Below, in pieces: positions 1 to 10,944 of a DNA stretch of 64,000 nucleotides (position 1 is its first letter; each line of letters begins with the position of its first letter). This stretch comes from Scalesia atractyloides (Eukaryota; Streptophyta; Magnoliopsida; Asterales; Asteraceae), in assembly GCA_947069175.1 (NCBI GenBank), contig CAMTDV010000023.1:85570391-85634390 (forward strand). Reading direction: 5' to 3'. The position numbers were made by a program, and so were the translations under genes. The notes below the pieces were generated by a model that saw only the letters and a program-made list of their open reading frames with translations, was not told the DNA's origin and did no database searches.

Positions 1-1275
1 ATGAATGAGGCGCACAAAACACGATATTCTATACATCCAGGAGCCGACAAGATGTATCAAGACCTTCGATACACCTACTGGTGGCCTGGAATGAAAAAGG
101 ATATTGCTGATTTTGTTTCCAAGTGCCTTTCATGTTCCAAAATAAAAGCTGAACATCAAAGACCCTCAGGACTTCTGGTCCAACCTGAAATACCTGTAAG
201 GAAGTGGGAAAACATAACCATGGACTTCATTACCGGGTTACCTCGCACTTCTGGTGGGTATGACACTATATGAGTAATCATTAGTCGTCTTACAAAATCA
301 ACTCACTTTATTCTGATCCGCGAGGATTTCAAGAACGAGAAGTTAGCTCGTATCTACATCAGTGAAATCGTAAGCCGTCATGGTGTACCGTTAAGCATTA
401 TTTCCGATCGTGATGGTCGTTTTACTTCACGAACATGGCAAGCCGTACAAGCCGCTTTGGGTGCACGATTAAACCTCAGTACCGCCTATCATCCTCAAAC
501 TGATGGACAATCTGAACGCACCATTCAAACTCTTGAAGATATGCTTCGAGCATGTGTCATAGACTTCAAGGAAATTGGGACGCTCATCTAGCATTAGTTG
601 AATTTTCGTACAAACAACAGCTATCATTCAAGCATCGGCATGGCACCTTTTGAAGCCTTATATGGTCGTAAGTGCCGATCTCCAGTATGTTGGCACGAAA
701 TTGGGGAAGCTCAAATCACTGGTCCGGAATTGATTCAAGAAACCACAGACAAGATCCATCAAATTCGAAACAATCTTCTAGCGGCTCAGAGTCGTCAAAA
801 GAGTTATGCAGATAAACGACGGAAGCCTTTAGAGTTTAACATTGGTGATCATGTACTTTTGAAAGTATCACCGTGGAAGGGAGTAGTTCGTTTTGGTCAA
901 AAAGGCAAGCTAGCACCACGCTACGTAGCACCTTTCAAGATACTCGAAAGAGTAGGACCTGTAGCATACAAGCTTGATCTACCAGAAGAACTCAACAGGA
1001 TTCATCCCACATTCCACGTATCAAACTTGAAGAAGTGCCTCGCTAATGAAAACCTCCACATTCCTCTAGAAGATATGCAGATTGATGAATCTATGCCTTT
1101 TTTTGAGAGACCAGTAGAGATCATGGATTTTGGAGAAAAATGTCTACGACGAAGTCGTATCCCAATTGTTAGGGTACGCTGGGAGTCGAAACGGGGACCT
1201 GAGTTTACTTGGGAACGTGAAGACTCAATGCGTGAAAAATACCCGCATCTTTTTCCTACTACTTCTACTACTTAA
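1..1275 (+). pseudogene. Ty3 integrase relic, left unit of tandem A1 (runs off window start)
   Basis: 3' end of a Ty3/gypsy polyprotein, entering from beyond the window. Integrase inserts retroelement cDNA into the nuclear genome. Visible in order: H2C2 zinc-finger part (HPGADKMYQ, then CLSCSK), catalytic core motifs MDFITGLP, ISDRDGRF and DGQSER, then the GRKCRSPVCW region and a chromodomain-like tail ending WEREDSMREKYPHLFP. It is broken: TGA at 271-273 replaces a Trp seen in relatives, and frameshifts near 575 and 612 separate core from tail. The whole segment recurs almost base for base at 6960-8234 with the same defects. Family A of this window; Del/Tekay-like chromovirus by inference from tRNA-Met priming, long LTRs and tail. 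Confidence 0.88.
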
Positions 1276-1291
1276 ATTTCGGGACGAAATT

Positions 1292-1308
1292 CCTAAAGTA
1301 GGGGATAC
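1292..1308 (+). other. Polypurine tract of A1 (left unit)
   Basis: Purine-rich stretch (AAAGTAGGGGATA) directly before the TGTAACA start of the LTR; this is where plus-strand DNA synthesis is primed in LTR retroelements. The same motif precedes the LTR at 8267 and, inverted, follows the LTR at 35799. Confidence 0.75.
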
Positions 1309-1490
1309 TGTAACATTTGTCGAAAACGGGTTTTACCAAACCCGCTCCGTTTGTAATCGAATATCAAGTTATAAATGTGACGTTGCCTATTTATGTTTAT
1401 TTTAATTGTTAATGATACATAATTAATAAACAAACTAAACCATAAAAGTTATAATTGATAAAAAGTATAAATAAAGTAACTAAAAATAAA

Positions 1491-1577
1491 ATGGGGCTGC
1501 CGGGACTCGAACCCGGGTCAGCCAGGTTGTGAACTCCAAAGACTTAACACTCACACGCATAACCACTCCGCCACTTG
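1491..1577 (-). other. tRNA-like unit t1, antisense in U3 (LTR 1)
   Basis: On the minus strand: A-box-like TGGCGGAGTGG (1563-1573) and a perfect B box GGTTCGAGTCC (1503-1513), with a fully paired 5-bp T-stem (CCGGG/CCCGG) and T-runs directly after (1488-1491 and 1482-1486). Length and A-B spacing resemble a class II tRNA (Leu/Ser type). The acceptor ends do not pair, so this is not called a working tRNA gene. It could be an internal Pol III promoter pointing out of the LTR. Confidence 0.7.
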
Positions 1578-2423
1578 TTTGTTTTCTGTCAACTCTAGGA
1601 AACAAATAAATCTTATAAACAAACATAGATTAACCGGTTGCGCCAACTGAAAACCGTAATCGGCTATTCAACCGTCTAAAACGTTTGAATAATCGCGAAT
1701 TCTGGTTTATAACCGATGCACCGACGATTCTAATCAATTCAGACTTGAATTGACTTAAATTCTGATGATGATCGGTTTTATAACCGAAGATATCCCATAA
1801 TCTGAATTACTGCAATCAAAGATCTTTCTCGCGACTCAGAAACATTCCACAAACTTGCCATTTCATTTTCGTCATACTTTCAGTTCATCAGAAAAGTTTA
1901 TTTTACTCGCCGGAAAATTCCTGCAAGTCCGCCGGAAAACCGTATTCTTCACCAGAACGATAAGTCTTTCAATACCGTCGTAGTCTATCAATTGTTAAGC
2001 TATTTCTAACTCGAACCTTTCAATTGAAATCAAATTCAGACGCTGCTATCGGATAATTTCAGTTCGCCGGAAAATTTCTGGAAATCTTTATTTTCATCTG
2101 TGAATCGGTAAGGACATTCAAACACTCTGTTAACGTTTGTTTATCACTTCAATTCCACGATTAGCTAATCAAAACGGTTAATTGTCTTGCTCAGTTGAAG
2201 TTCATAAAAACAGAGACCGACGCCTTGCCGGATTTCTGAAATAAATCGTTCACCGGTATGTTTACTTCTAATTATCGTCTCTGCCATTTCATATTAGTCT
2301 GTACAAAGTTTATCAATCGAATTAAACAAGATATAATGGTGTAATCTACTGCCTGTAAAAACTAACGAAGAAGATGAACTGTGATAACATTATAAGGATA
2401 ATTAAAATTGGTATTTTGAACGG

Positions 2424-2839
2424 GTTAGACACACAGTCCAGCGGTGGACTGTGTGCGAACAAAAACACGCATACGTCCCGAGTTCGATTCTTGACACACG
2501 CACCTTCCAGTAATAAAATGCCTTTTTTTTTGTTTAAAACTGAACCGGGTTAACTCCGTTATATGTTAAGTATAATAAAAACTAGGATATTTACCAAGTT
2601 AGACACACAGTCCAGCGGTGGACTGTGTGCCAAACTAAACCACAGGTCCCGGGTTCGAGACCTGTGGAGTGCACCGAGTCGTTACGTTAGAATCTTTTTA
2701 AAATAAATGATTTTCGGATTAATCTAATTAGTATATAAATATAATTAAAAACAGAATTATTTCAGGTTAGACACGTAGCTCAGTTGGTAGAGCTGCGTGC
2801 ACGCACGGGAGGTCTCGGGTTCGAGCCTCACCCAGCGCA
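2424..2839 (+). repeat. Array of three sense tRNA-like units t2-t4 (LTR 1)
   Basis: Units at 2424-2504 (t2), 2598-2675 (t3) and 2766-2839 (t4), each starting GTTAGACAC and separated by AT-rich spacers, period about 170 bp. t4 keeps a canonical A box TAGCTCAGTTGG (2776-2787) and B box GGTTCGAGCC (2818-2827), closest by eye to tRNA-Lys. In t2 and t3 the D-arm has become an 11-bp hairpin, CACACAGTCCA/TGGACTGTGTG with loop GCGG (2430-2455 and 2604-2629). t3 has a second hairpin, CCACAGGTC (2640-2648) with GACCTGTGG (2659-2667), whose loop carries the B box. T-runs follow t2 and t3 within about 20 bases. Confidence 0.75.
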
Positions 2840-3997
2840 TTTCAATTACACAATAAACCGGTCAAACAGTCAAAGTCAAAAGTCAACGGTCAACCCAAAA
2901 AAAGTCAACATATTTTTTATATTTTTAATTATTTAATTTAATTTAAAAATCAATTAAAAATACTTAAAAATAATGTTTTAAAGATAGGAAATAGCCTTAA
3001 ACTCGCAAAAATATATCTAAAAATTCTATTAAAATCCTTAATAAAATCCACTCATTTACTATATTTTCCGTTATTATTTAGGTTAGTTAATTCTCGTTGT
3101 TCCGCTCTTACAACTCGTGCGCATCTCACCATCTCAAATCAAACGCATCCAATGTGAGTGAACCTTTACAAATTCCCCGTTTTAATCACGTTTTTGGGGT
3201 GTATCATGTGTCTTGCTATTTATTATATTTAAATCATTGTGCATACATCATGTCATGAACAAATGTGTATTCAGCTTGTTTCAACTGTTGGTGTGGCTAT
3301 TGTTAGATTTAATTTATTATTTTTCAGTACATGCAATTTCATAGGCCGCCGCTCCCCATTACATTATGAGCGTTGAGCAAGTTCCCCATTACATTATGAG
3401 CGAGAACCTGGCGTGCCAACATTCGATCGGCTCCGTTTGATTGAGCCTTGATCGCACAGACATTTATCGTTTTCAGTACATGCAATACGATCGGCTCCGC
3501 TTGATTGAGCCTTGATCGCACAGTTTCATTCATGTTATTTATTGTATGATGTTGGTATGTTAATGTATGCTATCATATGTTATTGTATGTTATAGTTGTG
3601 ATTGCTATTGCTGCTGTTTGATTATTTACATTTGCTCATTTATGATTATGCACAATTTTTCATTGATAAACTAACAAGAAAATCAATAATAAATGTTTAT
3701 CTAACAAGTTCACTCGCCAACTAATGTTGACCCAAAAACCCCCATTTTTACACATGATACAGGTGAAGCAGCTGCAGCAAGAAACACATAGGACTGGCCT
3801 AGAAGAATAAAATAATTTAGAGCTTGGAATTGTTTTGTTTGGTTATTTTCTTTGTATTGTATGGACATGTTTGGATTATTGGGAATGTAATTTTGACTTT
3901 AATAAATATGAAACATATTAGTAAATATCATGAGCTTTGGTGATAACCCAATTATGCCCCGACTCTTATTCCGCTGCGGGTCGGGTGTGTGACAGAT

Positions 3998-4010
3998 TGG
4001 TATCAGAGCC
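3998..4010 (+). other. Primer binding site, tRNA-Met(i)
   Basis: TGGTATCAGAGCC lies three bases after the LTR end and matches the 3' end of plant initiator Met tRNA, the standard minus-strand primer of many Ty3 elements. Confidence 0.9.
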
Positions 4011-4810
4011 ATGACTATAGGGGTATAGGATAGGTTATTAGACCCTTAGAGCCTATACTATAGTTGATTAGAAATTTTTAAGATTTTTGTGTGTTACATG
4101 CCAAATTTCATGATGTTTATATGTTTTATGTTAAATGTTACATTCAATGTTATGCAAGCATGTTCATAAGTATATATTATCATATAATGCCTATCATGAA
4201 TCATATTCTCATAACATATCATATCCATGAAAGCACACACCACATCATTTTCATGATTGCTTTTACAATGATTTTTGTGTTTTTCAAATCTCATCAAAGT
4301 GAGTTCTCATGACGGGCATGTAGTAACTGGAAGGGTACCAGTACCGGTAGTCGGAACGTCCTGTCTAGGCTGGCATTCGTATAAATCCAAAATAAAGGAC
4401 CAGTTTGCCTACCTGGGGACTAACGATGAGAGTACGAAGTACCTATTAGGCCAAAGCATGCTATACCAAACGTCGTGTGAGCTAACCCCACTTTGAGTTG
4501 TCACTGTGTCTACACCTGGACACATTCCGACCATACATCTCGTAAACATATTTTGTGGTTTGCATTCGGGTGATGCGAGTGTTAAAGCGCCAATACTAAT
4601 GTGAATCCTACCAAGCCAATAGTCATGGGGGCCCACATGACTATCCAGGTGAAGTTATGGGGGACATTTGAGGCCCAACATGAGTAAACCCAAGACATCC
4701 TATGGATGTAGTTGCATTATTGATATTTATGTTATTTTCATTTTCTTAAAGACACATGACACCTAAAAAGACTCCATAAACTCACAATCTTCTTATGTAT
4801 GTTCCTGTAG
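4011..4810 (+). other. Family A leader (A1), PBS to gag start
   Basis: About 800 bases without a coding frame, conserved in element B (14892-15706) and in A2 (43201-43948 plus 40508-40549). Such conservation fits an RNA function such as packaging or dimerisation. It contains the palindromic-loop hairpin at 4619-4644. Confidence 0.7.
4619..4644 (+). promoter_or_regulatory. DIS-like hairpin with palindromic loop
   Basis: Perfect 9-bp stem ATAGTCATG/CATGACTAT enclosing the 8-base loop GGGGCCCA, whose core GGGCCC is self-complementary. That is the layout of retroviral dimer-initiation hairpins (stem plus 6-base palindromic loop). It lies about 620 bases after the primer site. A2 keeps stem and loop (43321-43344); B keeps the stem, but its loop is no longer palindromic. 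Function is inferred. Confidence 0.55.
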
Positions 4811-6183
4811 ATGTCGGCTAGACAACAACGAGGGGGTAAAAGATCAGGAAGGTCTCACGAACGCTTGGCCACACAAATCGCGAAACAAATGGCCGTGGTG
4901 CTTCCTGATATTGTGGTTCAAGTACAACAAGCTCTCGCCACAAAATCCCACTAATCCTCCCTAACAACATGACCAGAACATCGGCAACCCTCCTACCAGC
5001 AAGTGCTCATACAAACATTTCAAGTCTTGTGATCCTCCTAAATTTGAAGGGACCGAAGGTGTCACTGCTCTCCTCCGTTGGTTTGAGGAAATGGAAAACA
5101 CCTTTCTCAACTGCGATTGTCCTGAGGATCGCAAGGTTCGATACGCCAACGGGAGACTATATTTGGGGTAGCTCTCACCTGGTGGAATACTGAAAAGGGA
5201 AGAGGGGAATTGATGATGCAATGGCCTTAACATGGGAGGAGTTAAGGAAAATCATGACTAGGCGTTTCTGTCCTAGGAGTGAAATTAAAAAGTTGGAGGA
5301 CGAATTTCATTCTTTAAAGCAAAAGGAGGGTGATCATACCACCTATAACAAAAGGTTCTTAGAGTTGAACCAAATGGTTTCTAATTTGTTTACCCTAGTG
5401 TATCGCTTGGTTGAACACTATATTCGAGGTCTCCCCTCAAAAATTCAAGACTCAGTTCTAAGCACTTCGCCTGCGACACTTGAAGCCGCGATGGAACTAG
5501 CTACCGAACTCACCGAAAATCGCATTCGAAACGGTAAATTCAAAGAGGAGAAAAAGAAAGCCCCCATTGAGGCTCAAACTTCAAACCATTCTGGTTCCTC
5601 TTCGAAGTTTACTGGTAAAAGGAATCGAAGCACAAGAAACTTTGCTGTCACACAAGCAAATTTCCCTATCCCTGCTGCACCCATCACTCAAGTTGCCCCT
5701 TCACCTGCACCATATAAAAAGCCATACTCCGGCCCATTACCAAAATGCAACCGTTGCCAATATCATCATTTTCCTGATCATCCCTGCCAACATTGCACCG
5801 GCTGTGGTCGCGCAGGTCATACTGTTCAAACCTGTCGCATACCTCAGCAAACGAACCGCCACCAGCCTTCAACCCAAACCCACCAACAAATAATGGGTCA
5901 AGCCCAACAACCCCTACTACTACCACTTACCCAACATTTAGCCCAATCATACTACCAACCCAACTATCCCATGGTGCAACCTATGCGGGCTTGTTACAAC
6001 TGTGGAGACCCAAACCACTTTAGAAACACTTGTCCACGTTTGGTGAACATCATTCATGCCCAAGCTCAAGCAAATCCGGTGAATCAAGCTAACCAAGCTC
6101 CACCACCTGTAAGAGGAAGAGCTTATAACATCAACGCTAATACTGTTGAAAATAATAACGGCCCAAACGAATCACCCAACTAG
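4811..6183 (+). pseudogene. gag of A1, frameshifted and 3'-replaced
   Basis: Capsid/nucleocapsid gene; starts ATGTCGGCTAGACAAC, matching the start of gag in A2 (MSARQL). The N-terminal part is broken by frameshifts near 4940 and 5160. From 5221 it runs open: capsid-like region (LTWEELRKIMTRRFCPRSE, YNKRFLELNQ), basic linker, then zinc-knuckle region CNRCQYHH..CQHCTGCGRAGHTVQTC and a clear CCHC knuckle CYNCGDPNHFRNTC. After RGRAYNINAN the sequence leaves the family and ends with a novel ESPN-stop instead of continuing into protease, so gag terminates at the edge of a replaced segment. Confidence 0.85.
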
Positions 6184-6775
6184 TTTTTCCTCGCCAAGAA
6201 TCAAGACTCAACTCCAATCGTCTAGTTTTAATGTTTTCTTTATGTTATCTCAATCTTTCCATATCCCAGTTGTAAAATTTGGAAATTATGTATCCAAGAA
6301 TTTTAATGTGATTTGATATTACAGTTTTGTTCTATACTCATTGATTTAACATTCATATCATCATACATCTCGACGTATCTCAATCTCATCATTTAAAGAA
6401 GTTGGGTTGTGTCACACTTTTACATAGACTGACCCCTTCATCATAACCAACGAGAGAGGTACTGTCATCATTTAGTCATGTATCATTTCAGAATTTAGAC
6501 TCAAGTTTTGTTCGTTGTGTTGTTTATGTTTTAGAGTCACATAGAACTGATCATGATTTACTGATAAAGCCAACGAAAATTTGACAAGAATATGGTGGAT
6601 ACGCCGCTGGTACTTCCTATATATAAGTATTCTTGGCAAAGGATCAAAAGCATTACCAGGAGGTTATGAAAAGTTCCGTGTAGGTTTAAATATCGTTATG
6701 GTTGAAGTTTTGTTTTATGATACATACCTTATCATTACAAACGTATCAGTTCCCTCAAAACTATTATGCATAAAA
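6139..6775 (+). other. Filler replacing protease-RT-RNase H in A1
   Basis: Between gag (NINAN) and the linker before integrase, where A2 has about 2.4 kb of protease, RT and RNase H, A1 has about 635 bases with no polyprotein similarity that I can see. It is AT-rich, contains a TATATATAAG stretch near 6620 and no convincing coding frame. Origin not recognised: either captured host DNA or sequence acquired by template switching. Confidence 0.7.
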
Positions 6776-8234
6776 TCGTAAGCGACATCAAAGATCAAAT
6801 CCGAGAAGCACAGCATGTTTCAGTAACAGAAAAGAGACGTGCGCAAGGAGCCGTCTTGTGGAGCTAAACTTAAAAATTGAAACTAAATCCGACGGTATTC
6901 TATACTGTCTAGATCGCATATGGATTCCTGACCACAACAATCTTCGTGATTTTTTTCTTATGAATGAGGCGCACAAAACACGATATTCTATACATCCAGG
7001 AGCCGACAAGATGTATCAAGACCTTCGATACACCTACTGGTGGCCTGGAATGAAAAAGGATATTGCTGATTTTGTTTCCAAGTGCCTTTCATGTTCCAAA
7101 ATAAAAGCTGAACATCAAAGACCCTCAGGACTTCTGGTCCAACCTGAAATACCTGTAAGGAAGTGGGAAAACATAACCATGGACTTCATTACCGGGTTAC
7201 CTCGCACTTCTGGTGGGTATGACACTATATGAGTAATCATTAGTCGTCTTACAAAATCAACTCACTTTATTCTGATCCGCGAGGATTTCAAGAACGAGAA
7301 GTTAGCTCGTATCTACATCAGTGAAATCGTAAGCCGTCATGGTGTACCGTTAAGCATTATTTCCGATCGTGATGGTCGTTTTACTTCACGAACATGGCAA
7401 GCCGTACAAGCCGCTTTGGGTGCACGATTAAACCTCAGTACCGCCTATCACCCTCAAACTGATGGACAATCTGAACGCACCATTCAAACTCTTGAAGATA
7501 TGCTTCGAGCATGTGTCATAGACTTCAAGGAAATTGGGACGCTCATCTAGCATTAGTTGAATTTTCGTACAAACAACAGCTATCATTCAAGCATCGGCAT
7601 GGCACCTTTTGAAGCCTTATATGGTCGTAAGTGCCGATCTCCAGTATGTTGGCACGAAATTGGGGAAGCTCAAATCACTGGTCCGGAATTGATTCAAGAA
7701 ACCACAGACAAGATCCATCAAATTCGAAACAATCTTCTAGCGGCTCAGAGTCGTCAAAAGAGTTATGCAGATAAACGACGGAAGCCTTTAGAGTTTAACA
7801 TTGGTGATCATGTACTTTTGAAAGTATCACCGTGGAAGGGAGTAGTTCGTTTTGGTCAAAAAGGCAAGCTAGCACCACGCTACGTAGCACCTTTCAAGAT
7901 ACTCGAAAGAGTAGGACCTGTAGCATACAAGCTTGATCTACCAGAAGAACTCAACAGGATTCATCCCACATTCCACGTATCAAACTTGAAGAAGTGCCTC
8001 GCTAATGAAAACCTCCACATTCCTCTAGAAGATATGCAGATTGATGAATCTATGCCTTTTTTTGAGAGACCAGTAGAGATCATGGATTTTGGAGAAAAAT
8101 GTCTACGACGAAGTCGTATCCCAATTGTTAGGGTACGCTGGGAGTCGAAACGGGGACCTGAGTTTACTTGGGAACGTGAAGACTCAATGCGTGAAAAATA
8201 CCCGCATCTTTTTCCTACTACTTCTACTACTTAA
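6776..8234 (+). pseudogene. Integrase relic, second unit of A1
   Basis: Resumes the polyprotein in the linker between RNase H and integrase (KSDGILYCLDRIW), then the H2C2 zinc finger, catalytic core and chromodomain-like tail ending KYPHLFP. From 6960 it repeats 1-1275 at an offset of 6959 bases with the same TGA stop (7230) and the same frameshifts; I saw a single C/T difference in the stretch around 7450. With RT absent, this unit could only have moved by using proteins of relatives such as A2. Confidence 0.88.
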
Positions 8235-8250
8235 ATTTCGGGACGAAATT

Positions 8251-8267
8251 CCTAAAGTAGGGGATAC
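8251..8267 (+). other. Polypurine tract of A1 (right unit)
   Basis: AAAGTAGGGGATA directly before the TGTAACA start of the 3' LTR. Confidence 0.75.
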
Positions 8268-8449
8268 TGTAACATTTGTCGAAAACGGGTTTTACCAAAC
8301 CCGCTCCGTTTGTAATCGAATATCAAGTTATAAATGTGACGTTGCCTATTTATGTTTATTTTAATTGTTAATGATACATAATTAATAAACAAACTAAACC
8401 ATAAAAGTTATAATTGATAAAAAGTATAAATAAAGTAACTAAAAATAAA

Positions 8450-8537
8450 ATGGGGCTGCCGGGACTCGAACCCGGGTCAGCCAGGTTGTGAACTCCAAAG
8501 ACTTAACACTCACACGCATAACCACTCCCGCCACTTG
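8450..8537 (-). other. tRNA-like unit t1, antisense (LTR 2)
   Basis: Same unit as in LTR 1, with B box GGTTCGAGTCC, intact T-stem and downstream T-runs on the minus strand. One extra C inside the A box gives TGGCGGGAGTGG. Confidence 0.68.
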
Positions 8538-9382
8538 TTTGTTTTCTGTCAACTCTAGGAAACAAATAAATCTTATAAACAAACATAGATTAACCGGTTG
8601 CGCCAACTGAAAACCGTAATCGGCTATTCAACCGTCTAAAACGTTTGAATAATCGCGAATTTGGTTTATAACCGATGCACCGACGATTCTAATCAATTCA
8701 GACTTGAATTGACTTAAATTCTGATGATGATCGGTTTTATAACCGAAGATATCCCATAATCTGAATTACTGCAATCAAAGATCTTTCTCGCGACTCAGAA
8801 ACATTCCACAAACTTGCCATTTCATTTTCGTCATACTTTCAGTTCATCAGAAAAGTTTATTTTACTCGCCGGAAAATTCCTGCAAGTCCGCCGGAAAACC
8901 GTATTCTTCACCAGAACGATAAGTCTTTCAATACCGTCGTAGTCTATCAATTGTTAAGCTATTTCTAACTCGAACCTTTCAATTGAAATCAAATTCAGAC
9001 GCTGCTATCGGATAATTTCAGTTCGCCGGAAAATTTCTGGAAATCTTTATTTTCATCTGTGAATCGGTAAGGACATTCAAACACTCTGTTAACGTTTGTT
9101 TATCACTTCAATTCCACGATTAGCTAATCAAAACGGTTAATTGTCTTGCTCAGTTGAAGTTCATAAAAACAGAGACCGACGCCTTGCCGGATTTCTGAAA
9201 TAAATCGTTCACCGGTATGTTTACTTCTAATTATCGTCTCTGCCATTTCATATTAGTCTGTACAAAGTTTATCAATCGAATTAAACAAGATATAATGGTG
9301 TAATCTACTGCCTGTAAAAACTAACGAAGAAGATGAACTGTGATAACATTATAAGGATAATTAAAATTGGTATTTTGAACGG

Positions 9383-9799
9383 GTTAGACACACAGTCCAG
9401 CGGTGGACTGTGTGCGAACAAAAACACGCATACGTCCCGAGTTCGATTCTTGACACACGCACCTTCCAGTAATAAAATGCCTTTTTTTTTGTTTAAAAAC
9501 TGAACCGGGTTAACTCCGTTATATGTTAAGTATAATAAAAACTAGGATATTTACCAAGTTAGACACACAGTCCAGCGGTGGACTGTGTGCCAAACTAAAC
9601 CACAGGTCCCGGGTTCGAGACCTGTGGAGTGCACCGAGTCGTTACGTTAGAATCTTTTTAAAATAAATGATTTTCGGATTAATCTAATTAGTATATAAAT
9701 ATAATTAAAAACAGAATTATTTCAGGTTAGACACGTAGCTCAGTTGGTAGAGCTGCGTGCACGCACGGGAGGTCTCGGGTTCGAGCCTCACCCAGCGCA
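9383..9799 (+). repeat. Sense tRNA-like array t2-t4 (LTR 2)
   Basis: Units at 9383-9463, 9558-9635 and 9726-9799, the same as in LTR 1: 11-bp D-arm hairpins in t2 and t3, canonical A and B boxes in t4. Confidence 0.75.
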
Positions 9800-10944
9800 T
9801 TTCAATTACACAATAAACCGGTCAAACAGTCAAAGTCAAAAAGTCAACGGTCAACCCAAAAAAGTCAACATATTTTTTATATTTTTAATTATTTAATTTA
9901 ATTTAAAAATCAATTAAAAATACTTAAAAATAATGTTTTTAAAGATAGGAAATAGCCTTAAACTCGCAAAAATATATCTAAAAATTCTATTAAAATCCTT
10001 AATAAAATCCACTCATTTACTATATTTTCCGTTATTATTTAGGTTAGTTAATTCTCGTTGTTCCGCTCTTACAACTCGTGCGCATCTCACCATCTCAAAT
10101 CAAACGCATCCAATGTGAGTGAACCTTTACAAATTCCCCGTTTTAATCACGTTTTTTGGGTGTATCATGTGTCTTGCTATTTATTATATTTAAATCATTG
10201 TGCATACATCATGTCATGAACAAATGTGTATTCAGCTTGTTTCAACTGTTGGTGTGGCTATTGTTAGATTTAATTTATTATTTTTCAGTACATGCAATTT
10301 CATAGGCCGCCGCTCCCCATTACATTATGAGCGTTGAGCAAGTTTCCATTACATTATGAGCGAGAACCTGGCGTGCCAACATACGATCGGCTCCGTTTGA
10401 TTGAGCCTTGATCTCACAGACATTTATCGTTTTCAGTACACGCAATACGATCGGCTCCGCTTGATTAAGCCTTGATCGCACAGTTTCATTCATGTTATTT
10501 ATTGTATGAAGTTGGTATGTTAATGTATGCTATCATATGTTATAGTTGTGATTGCTATTGCTGCTGTTTGATTATTTACATTTGCTCAATTATGAATATG
10601 CACAATTTTTCATTGATAAACTAACAAGAAAATCAATAATAAATGTTTACCTAACAAGGTTCACTCGCCAACTTATGTTGTCCCAAAAACCCCCATTTTT
10701 ACACATGATACAGGTGAACCAGCTGCAGCAAGAAACACATAGGACTGGCCTAGAAGAATAAAATGATTTAGAGCCTGGAATTGTTTTGTTTGGTTATTTT
10801 CTTTGTATTGTATGGACATGTTTGGATTATTGGGAATGTAATTTTGAATTTAATAAATATGAAACATATTAGTAAATATCATGAGCTTTGGTGATAACCC
10901 AATTATGCCCCGACTCTTATTCCGCTGCGGGTCAGGGTGTGACA

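Larger units (their letters stand above)
1309..3994 (+). mobile_element. Family A LTR (A1, left/middle LTR)
   Basis: Long terminal repeat of 2686 bp, starting TGTAACATTTG and ending GGTGTGACA. It is flanked by a polypurine tract on the left and a tRNA-Met primer site four bases from its right end, so it serves as 3' LTR of the left unit and 5' LTR of the next. Near-identical to 8268-10944. It holds one antisense tRNA-like unit (1491-1577) and three sense units (2424-2839). Near its 3' end the segment ATCGGCTCC..TTGATTGAGCC occurs twice (about 3424 and 3488). I could not find the TATAAATA box that is present in the A2, B and solo LTRs. Confidence 0.92.
8268..10944 (+). mobile_element. Family A LTR (A1, right LTR)
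   Basis: LTR of 2677 bp, nearly identical to 1309-3994; small indels (an extra C near 8527, a missing C near 8660) are the main differences I noticed. Its right edge GGTGTGACA abuts ATGTC at 10945, which is the interrupted integrase gene of minus-strand element B. ATGTC is therefore the expected target duplication; its partner should lie left of this window. Confidence 0.92.

Noticed and set aside
1130..1405. Frame overlapping the integrase tail and LTR start (also at 8089-8364)
   Set aside because: Out of frame with the integrase and crosses the LTR border; shadow frame.
2766..2839. Calling the t4 units genuine tRNA genes
   Set aside because: A and B boxes are good, but acceptor ends do not pair and the T-stem has mismatches; treated as tRNA-like.
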